Positions 57,172 to 64,000 of a stretch of 64,000 nt of DNA are shown here, one piece after another. Every line of letters starts with the position of its first letter. The stretch's first letter is position 1. The stretch covers positions 46,190,389 to 46,254,388 of the forward strand of contig OY282558.1 in NCBI GenBank assembly GCA_958295665.1, written 5' to 3'. Under the pieces are notes generated by a model. The model was given only the letters and a program-made list of their open reading frames with translations. It was not told where the DNA came from and ran no database searches. Both the position numbers and the translations under genes were made by a program. Source of the DNA: Tipula vernalis. Its lineage: Eukaryota; Arthropoda; Insecta; Diptera; Tipulidae.

Positions 57172-57992
57172 TTATTCTTGGGTCCAAAATGATTCATTTT
57201 CTTCATCGCGAGTTTTCCGCCGTATTTTTTCTTTCACAAGTGATACATATTTTTGTATACCTCGTTTAACCAGAGGTTTAGCAGTTTGATTAAATTTGAT
57301 ATTACAAATTTCTAGAAAAAAAAAATAATTAATTTGTAATTAAATATTCTAGGTGCAATCAATTATATACCAATTAAAATTTGCATAAATCTAAATGTTC
57401 TAATCTCAATGTTATCTCCTATTCCATGCCAACTAAAGTTGAACGTAACATCATCGTTTATAATGGACTGCATAGCACTTTTAATAAATGTGGTCAAATC
57501 ATAAGATTCGATTTCGAGTAACAAGTTTTTAAAAAATATTTCAAAATATACATTTGAACTCAATTGTTTTTCCAGTACATGAACATCTTCCAAACTTGAA
57601 CACGGTAAATTCATTTTACTCAAATCAAATTCACAATTGGCCGATGAGAAATATTGATTTGGATTCTTGTCCACAACTTCGACAGGTGGCATATCTTCAT
57701 TCTTTAATCTGCTACGCTTTATAAATCTAATATCTCGCTGAATTTTAATTTCATTTTCTAATATCTCTGCAAACAATTGTTTAATTTCAGCAAGATCATT
57801 TGTAAGATCATCTCTGTTCCCCAATTCAAAGACCTCGCCATGAAGCTCTATTTCCTCCTCTACAAAGAAATATAATGACAATTTCGATTCACCAAGAAAC
57901 AGCAATCCGGCTAGATGAAAGATGATCTTTCTGCTGTCAAAAAATCGAGATTCGTAAACCAATAACAATTTTTGCTCGACGAATTGACTTTT
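57172..57992 (-). CDS. DUF4806-like domain protein, 5' end unresolved
   Basis: Main exon up to about 57992 and down to 57371 (ATTG|GTATAT, phase 1), then 57311-57172 (TTTCTAG|AAA) ending FWTQE-stop. The C-terminal half (NLPCSSLEDVHVLEKQL; YDLTTFIKSAMQSIINDDVT; FNFSWHGIG) follows the layout of DUF4806: a short leader, two helices and a W-x-G box. That domain is common in insect proteins of unknown role, some transposon-related. The N-terminal half includes LAGLLFLGES and EIELHGEVFEL. No ATG exists in frame between the stop at about 58026 and residue ~100, so a 5' exon must join at an acceptor near 57993 (GTCAAG|AAAAGT, phase 0). Convergent with CtIP, 61 bp between stops. Confidence 0.55.
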
Positions 57993-58199
57993 CTTGACAA
58001 GTCGAATAGTTTGACAACAGAAGGATCATCTTTCATCATGGTGAATCGAAATTGTCATAAGATTTATCAATATCTGATAAATAAACTATTCAACATTTAT
58101 AAGCTTTTACCATATAAAGGATTAATTTCTTGTATATCTTGTAATTCTAAACGGCACCTCTTAGACATTTTTTTATCTACATTGACAAGACGTCAATTT

Positions 58200-60599
58200 T
58201 AATGGTTTCGTACGTTGCGGTTGTTGGTATTATTTCGCAACCAATTTCTTATTTATCAGTAATTATTGACAATAAACGATCAATATTTGCAAAGTGCTAC
58301 TACGTCATATGTATATTTCTTTTGAACGGAAAAATTGTTCACAATACTTAAAAGCACAATACAATATTAAAATGTTATTTTAATGACCGCAATAAATTGG
58401 ACAAAGCTACAGTTATGCTAGATAGTTCAATGACCTACGATTAAAAATAGTGCTGTTATTGATAAGCCCGAACAAAACAGGGTTAATTTTTATTTGTATC
58501 AATTGTCCTACGATGCTACGACCTACGACTTCAGTTTATTTCATTCTCTTTCGTAGTAAAAAAGTTCTCTCTTCTCATTCATAAATTTCAATGCCAAAAA
58601 AAACAAAAAACAATGCAATATTTTATTTTGACAGTAGTTTGCTAATTTTAGTTGAGGTGGTAGTTTCGAAATTTTTGTTTTATTTTTTTCCAAAATTATA
58701 TTTAGATTAAATATTAATTAATTTATAGTGTTCAAATTAAACTTGGATAATAGTTTTATATTCTTTTAGTTCTACAAAAATTTGTAATCATACGATAAAA
58801 TTTTTGTTTCATATTTTTTTGTGAATAACAAAAACTTCCAGTGATCCTTTGGAAGGAAATTGAATCCATATTAAAATGTAATTAATTTTTATTTTTATAA
58901 ATAGCTTCGTTTATAAATACTACATCGTTTTATATGAGTAATTTCGTTCCTGCATAATAATTCGCCTGGAAAGAATAATATTAAATAGCATGTACCATTT
59001 TATTGCCGTGTTCCCTTCCGTATTCTGCGCACATGTGCAAATGTCTGGATGTGGATATAAATAAATCATTTGATTTCGGCTAGGAATGACGTCTTTGCCA
59101 AATTTATTATTCTAAAATACAGGCTAGGTCTGTTTTTTTATTATTAAAGATGATTATGAAATCTGATTTCGGAGAATGAGTACTCGAGGAAATAGATGAT
59201 TGCGCACAGGTTATTTTTTCGTTGGGATGAATCATCAATTCATGAATTAATATTTTTGCAGTCCCATAAGTTAATTTCATAAGTAAAAAATAGTCACTAG
59301 GGCTAAGTAGAGCTGATCATTGCTGACTAGAGAACCATTGTCCTTTTGGCAGTTTTATGTTATGAACATGTAGTTATAAAAACTTGAAATCTTGGAACAT
59401 GACTCACTAATAGTGCTACTTAGTCTTCATTCCTCATTTTGTTCATCATTTGTTTCATCGCCTTTCGCAATCCTGTTGGAGAACTTTTAATGCACTTCGC
59501 TTGCTGAAATTCGCTTACAGATCTCTAAACTCTTCAAGTTTGCTAAAATTTCAATTTGTTTAAAATTTAAATGGGGCTCTAAACCTTTGACAAATTTCCT
59601 AAATTTCGTTGTACCATATTCTTAACTGAAATACAATTTATCTGAAATTTTTAAACTTTTCTAAGGATCGAAAAGTTCAACAACCTTATATATAAAACAA
59701 GGGCGTTTTATTTATTTCCATTTATTAGGGATTAAACCCAATCCAAAATTTTAAAAGAGAAATCAGTATTTTTGATGTATTTCTTAAAACTGCCAATTCC
59801 AAATTGTAGTCAATCTTCAGATATATAGTTAAAGTAGTATACTACTTTCCCCGAGTGTTATCTGGAAAGATCACGTTGGATTATTGTTTATTGCAAAGCC
59901 ACTTGGTCAACAAAAAACAATACAATTTTGCAAAATAAATCGTACTTATTCATACATATGTATAGGACAAGGTTGAGTACATTTTAATATTATTCAAATT
60001 GTTATCGAAACACCAAGTATACAGTGATGCATGGGAAATTACCATAATGAACTTATACATTTTGGTAACAGCAAATCTAAATACTTCCGGAAACAATTTT
60101 TGCGTGTCTATCTCAAATTCATTGTATGTATTTTATATTTAAAAAAAGCTTTCATAAATAGTTACAGACTTGGAACTATGTATGTACAATTATTAAATAC
60201 ACATGAATTGGATTTGTAAGTTTGCAAAACTAGTTTTATTGTTTTATTTTACTTTCTTAGGACGTTTTTATTGGTGACGTATAAGATCAATAACTCAATA
60301 GTAAATTGTCTTCACCTAAGGGATGTCTGGAATATACTTAGATAGCAGACGAATACATGTACAACAATAAAAACTGCTGCCCGATTAATAATTTATTTGT
60401 TTATTATTTTTTTGCTTTGTTTTAATAATCACGATTAAAATTAATATAATTTTCATTATCATTTCCATAGAATTTATTCGTTTTATATATTTCTAATTCA
60501 AGTTTGAACCCCTCAACGTCATGATTTATTAGTTTATTTCGCAATTCACAAGAAAGAGCGCACACATCTAACGCAGTGCATCTATTTTGGAACTATAAG
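58200..60599. other. Intergenic, nothing recognised
   Basis: AT-rich sequence upstream of PLCXD with short, low-complexity open frames only. No repeat ends or family motifs were seen. Confidence 0.5.
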
Positions 60600-61699
60600 A
60601 TGCTGTTGTCCACAAACCTTGAATCATGGATGACAAATTTACCATCACAACTAAGACGTCTACCCATTATTTATTTGGCTATACCGGGTAAGCAATATTG
60701 AAATAATTTTCGTATTTATTATATTATAAAAAAATGTTTTAATATTCAGGTTCACATGATTCCATGTCGTATGGCATCAAATCAAATTCACCTGTAGCTC
60801 CTGATGCTTCATCGTCCGTGGAAACACTACATAAATTTGTACCGTGTGTGGTGAAACGATGGGCCGTCACACAAAAATTGTCTGTAACAAGCCAACTATG
60901 CTCTGGTGTACGGTAAGTCGAGCAATAATTAAAACATTGATTTTATCAATAATCTCTATAAATTTAATAAATTTTTATTTTTAGATATTTTGATTTGCGC
61001 ATAAGTCGTAAAATCAGTGATAACCAATTCTACTTCGTCCATGGTTTATATTCAGAAGAGATCTTAAATCCTTTAAATGAATTAAAATCATTCCTAATCA
61101 GGCATCCGAGTGAATTTTTAATACTAGACTGTCAACATTTTTATAATTTTACATGCAAAGATTTTGCTCGACTCGAGAAAATGCTGATTGACTTATTCGG
61201 AGATAAAATTTATGGACGATATGATGGCCATTTGGATGAGTGTACCCTACGTCGAATGGCCGAAATGAAAAAACAAGTATTAATTATCTTCCGTCACAAT
61301 CAAGGAATTCCAATGCAATTTTGGCCGGGCGCCTATTGGCCAACGCCATGGCCAAATCAAGTAAAAATTAATGAGTTAAAACAATTTTTGGACGATGCAA
61401 TATGTCGCCGGCCTAAAGAATGTGGTTACGTTACGCAGTGTGTACTTACACCGTCGGTTCAATTTATAGTACCCAGATTTTTTTCATCGCTCAGAGAGAC
61501 ATGTGCCGAACCGGTACTTAAAAAATTATCCCAATGGATTACGGAACAGCAACCGGGCCCTTATCGAGACGGTGATAAACCAACTTGTAATGTTTTTATT
61601 GCGGATTTTGTCGATATACAAGATATGAATTTTTGTAAAATGGTGATTGATTTGAATAGTAAAGTACTATGTGATGATATTATGGAGGTGAATAACTAA
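60600..61699 (+). CDS. PI-PLC X domain-containing protein (PLCXD family)
   Basis: Three exons: 60600-60687 (CCGG|GTAAGC, phase 1), 60750-60912 (CAG|GTT to ACG|GTAAGT, phase 2) and 60985-61699 (TTTAG|ATA), 321 residues, the normal length for PLCXD1-3. The start MLLSTNLESWMTNLPSQL aligns with the W-M-x-x-LP start of the family. Catalytic residues are visible: AIPGSHDSMSYG (first His, split by intron 1), RYFDLRIS (split by intron 2) and FVHGLYSEE (second His). HPSEFLILDCQHFY and the late FIADFVDI are also family-typical. These cytosolic enzymes have only the X half of phospholipase C, with no Y, PH or C2 domain, and are thought to hydrolyse phosphoinositides. No signal peptide. It is the last gene in the window, transcribed away from the DUF4806 gene. 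Confidence 0.9.
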
Positions 61700-63655
61700 G
61701 TTAAGATTTTAACAGTCATGGAAATTTCCATAATTACTATACATTATATATTTATACATACTTCCAAATATATCTAAAAGAATTTTACTATCTATTTAGG
61801 TATTTTAATTTTATTTATATGACATTTTGTGATTACGCACATTAAATTGTGCATTATTTTAATTTACATAATATTTAATATAATTTTTATGATTTTACAA
61901 TCAAAATAGATTTTATTTAGTTCTGGAAATGAGATTAGATTTATCACGTAAATATAACGGTACGTATTTTCGAGTATCTAAGTAAGAAAATATCACTTCG
62001 GTTAATTATTGGATAACAGGTCGTCTATAATAAACTTAGCTGACAAATCATTTAAATGCGTCTGACAAGTCTCATCGTTCCTATTTGGAACCTCTATATG
62101 CTATTCGTTACTCCTACCTAGAGCCCGAGAGTAGCCCTAACAAAAAGTTTTCAGTCACTTGCAAAAAGAAATCACTTCGTCAGGTAGGTAATTTTGATCC
62201 CACAAGCCTATTGCTGGTAGATAACTTTGGTTGTTATTTTCCGTTTCCGTCCTAATTTCTTCATCGCAACTTTACAGTGGCCAAATAATGGCCCGATATC
62301 TTTGAAATAATTAAGACTAACGTTAGATTTTCACAGAGAGAGAGATTTAAATTATTTTTCTACGCAAGTATCCCGGATCGGAAGCATCCATCAATTGGAA
62401 AGACAAATCTAGATTAGCAGAAAATATGCAACGTGTAAATGTTTCAACAACTTATGAGAATATATAACTGTAATTTTAGACAAATTATGTTAGTTAGAAT
62501 TAAGCCATGAAACGATATCATTAAGAATAAATAAAAATATGTACCTACGTATTAATAAATTGTTTGGTTCAACAACTTTTATTTTTTAATTTTTTATAAC
62601 GAAATTCTGACAAACATAATCGGCGCAGCCGAGCGACAAACTTTTGTATGTATATTGAAGTGAAAAGCTTTACAATAAGAACCAGTGAATAAAAACTGGT
62701 TCCGAAGAGAATACGTCGTTTACAAATAAAATTGTTGGTGTTTTCTGTGAATAAATTGAAAAAATAAAAAAAATAAATCGAAAGTAAATACGTGTATCAA
62801 GAAGATAAAGAAATATCGCATTTCTTTGTTTGTGCAAAGATATTTCGAGCAGAAAGTTGTTCAATTGCTACAAGGATTTGAGTACCGCCAGGCTACAGGG
62901 AGCGTCAGTAAGAGCCTATTCATCTCACGATAGGAAATTGAGGTAAAACGTTTTTTTTTTTAAATATATTTTATTAACAATTTCAACGGACATTCGATAA
63001 ATTTATACGGAAACCATCCGTCGTGAACAAATTTAATGACCCGGGACAAATTTCCTCGCAGTTAATGATATTGTGCTGGTGGACCTCAATGAATAAATCG
63101 AGGCACTGTCTTCTGTCTGAATGAAGAATGGTCGTTGATCTATTCAGAATCCCGCATCTTTCGATAGGAATAAAGCCAAATAACCTAGTAGGTACTTAAA
63201 AACTTACTAATTGATAATGTTTAAACAGTAAACTTGAATTCGATATTTTTTGTTCACGAAAAAGGAGTTTTGACAAAGAAAAGAAATTTATCCACTTTTG
63301 ATATATAATAGCCCGATAACTATGCTGATTTCAAATAAAGAAAATGTAAAATAACCCATTGTTATTGTATAATCCACGCTGCTAGGGGCAACATGAGTTA
63401 TACTTTGTACAACAAACAATTGAGTAGTCATTGGAAAATTATTCGTAACCAAATTGAATGAAAAACTATATTCAATTGTACAAAAAGTAGTTAAATTAAC
63501 GTACACCATGGCAATTTAAAGAACGGTCACTATGATAAAATGTATTTCAAAATTCAATGCTACTGTGTGAAAACACAAAATGGAACTACTAATTTAATTG
63601 TATTTCTCATTAATTTACGAAATTTATTTCAACAAAAGTGCATAAAACGTTGTAT
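61700..63655. other. Intergenic, nothing firmly recognised
   Basis: PLCXD 3' flank, then AT-rich DNA. ATAATCGGCGCAGCCGAGCG (about 62619-62638) and the less AT-rich 62890-63180 could be transposon pieces, but I found no coding motif or terminal repeat. Confidence 0.4.
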
Positions 63656-63662
63656 GCCACTC

Positions 63663-63763
63663 GTGAGCAAAGAGATATTATCCACTCGGAATAATGTCCC
63701 ACTCGGCTATCGCCTCGTGGGACAAACTTATCCCTCGTGGATAATATCTCGTTTTGCTCACTA
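63663..63763. repeat. ~100-bp near-perfect hairpin (two ~48-bp arms)
   Basis: GTGAGCAAAGAGATATTATC...GTCCCACTCGGC (left) pairs with the reverse complement of GCC TCGTGGGAC...GATAATATCTCGTTTTGCTCAC (right), with about five bases of loop. Mismatches are few (CTCGG against GAGGG; one or two indels). It is likely a short fold-back transposon or the end of one. Confidence 0.75.
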
Positions 63764-64000
63764 GTACCATAAATAACTATTATTATCAATAAAAAAATCC
63801 AGAAAAGTTTGGATTGGTTGTTAGCACGAAGGCCCAAAGGCATAAATTTACTCGGTACATAAATGTGGTGTTTATCTTTGGTGTTTAGTGGAAATTGGTG
63901 GTTGTTTGTTAAACAAATTAAATCTGTATGTACTATAAATTCAGTGATTAATTATTAATTGCAAAATCAGACAAAAGAAATCAAAAAACAAAAAATTTAT

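Noticed and set aside
58111..58168. Small exon MSKRCRLELQDIQEINPLY as the start of the DUF4806-like gene
   Set aside because: Its donor is phase 1 and no acceptor of that phase lies in the open part of the main exon, so I did not join it; kept as an open question.
1..64000. tRNA genes, rRNA genes, CRISPR arrays
   Set aside because: No B-box-like GGTTCGAATCC with a matching A-box, no rRNA-like sequence and no regularly spaced direct repeats were noticed by eye.

Overview
The window is AT-rich, intron-bearing animal DNA, almost certainly from an insect. The evidence is the short GT-AG introns, the transposon repertoire (mariner, hAT, Copia, Gypsy, CR1-like, LOA-like and Penelope-like elements) and a small set of animal orthologues. 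A fly (Diptera) fits the LOA-like element and an Inr+DPE core promoter, but I cannot fix the order or species from sequence alone. No bacterial features, CRISPR arrays, rRNA or tRNA genes were seen.

Layout. 1-10.6 kb is a graveyard of nested transposons. A mariner sits inside a Copia remnant. A CR1-like retrotransposon is split by a Penelope-like element with an 11-bp target duplication, and again by a second non-LTR retrotransposon. At 11.4-12.0 kb there is a probable core promoter and a first coding exon. From 12.0 to 47.7 kb lies what I read as one ~35.7-kb intron. It holds fold-back elements, a trio of ~240-bp MITEs, mariner and Gypsy remnants, an hAT element (8-bp target duplication) inside a retrotransposon tail, and a structurally complete 5.6-kb LOA-like retrotransposon (31332-36950, minus strand) with a perfect 17-bp target duplication.

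From 47.7 to 61.7 kb the DNA turns gene-dense. It holds a TMEM268-like membrane protein (+) with two homologous, apparently alternative 3' coding exons; a 118-aa coiled-coil protein of unknown function (-); CCDC47 (+), an ER membrane translocon factor; MPLKIP/TTDN1 (-); a CtIP/RBBP8 orthologue (+), the DNA-end-resection factor; a DUF4806-like protein (-); and a PI-PLC X-domain protein of the PLCXD family (+). Neighbours alternate in strand, giving two head-to-head pairs (118-aa protein/CCDC47 and MPLKIP/CtIP) and two tail-to-tail pairs (CCDC47/MPLKIP, and CtIP/DUF4806 with only 61 bp between stop codons).

No undescribed defence-like or biosynthetic system is apparent. The most unusual items are the duplicated alternative terminal exons of the TMEM268-like gene, the LOA-like element whose second ORF has no ATG at its start, the nested transposon stack, the large fold-back elements and the long intronic tracts of a degenerate TCGAA-rich motif. 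Exon joins and domain calls were made by eye from reading frame and splice-site consensus.
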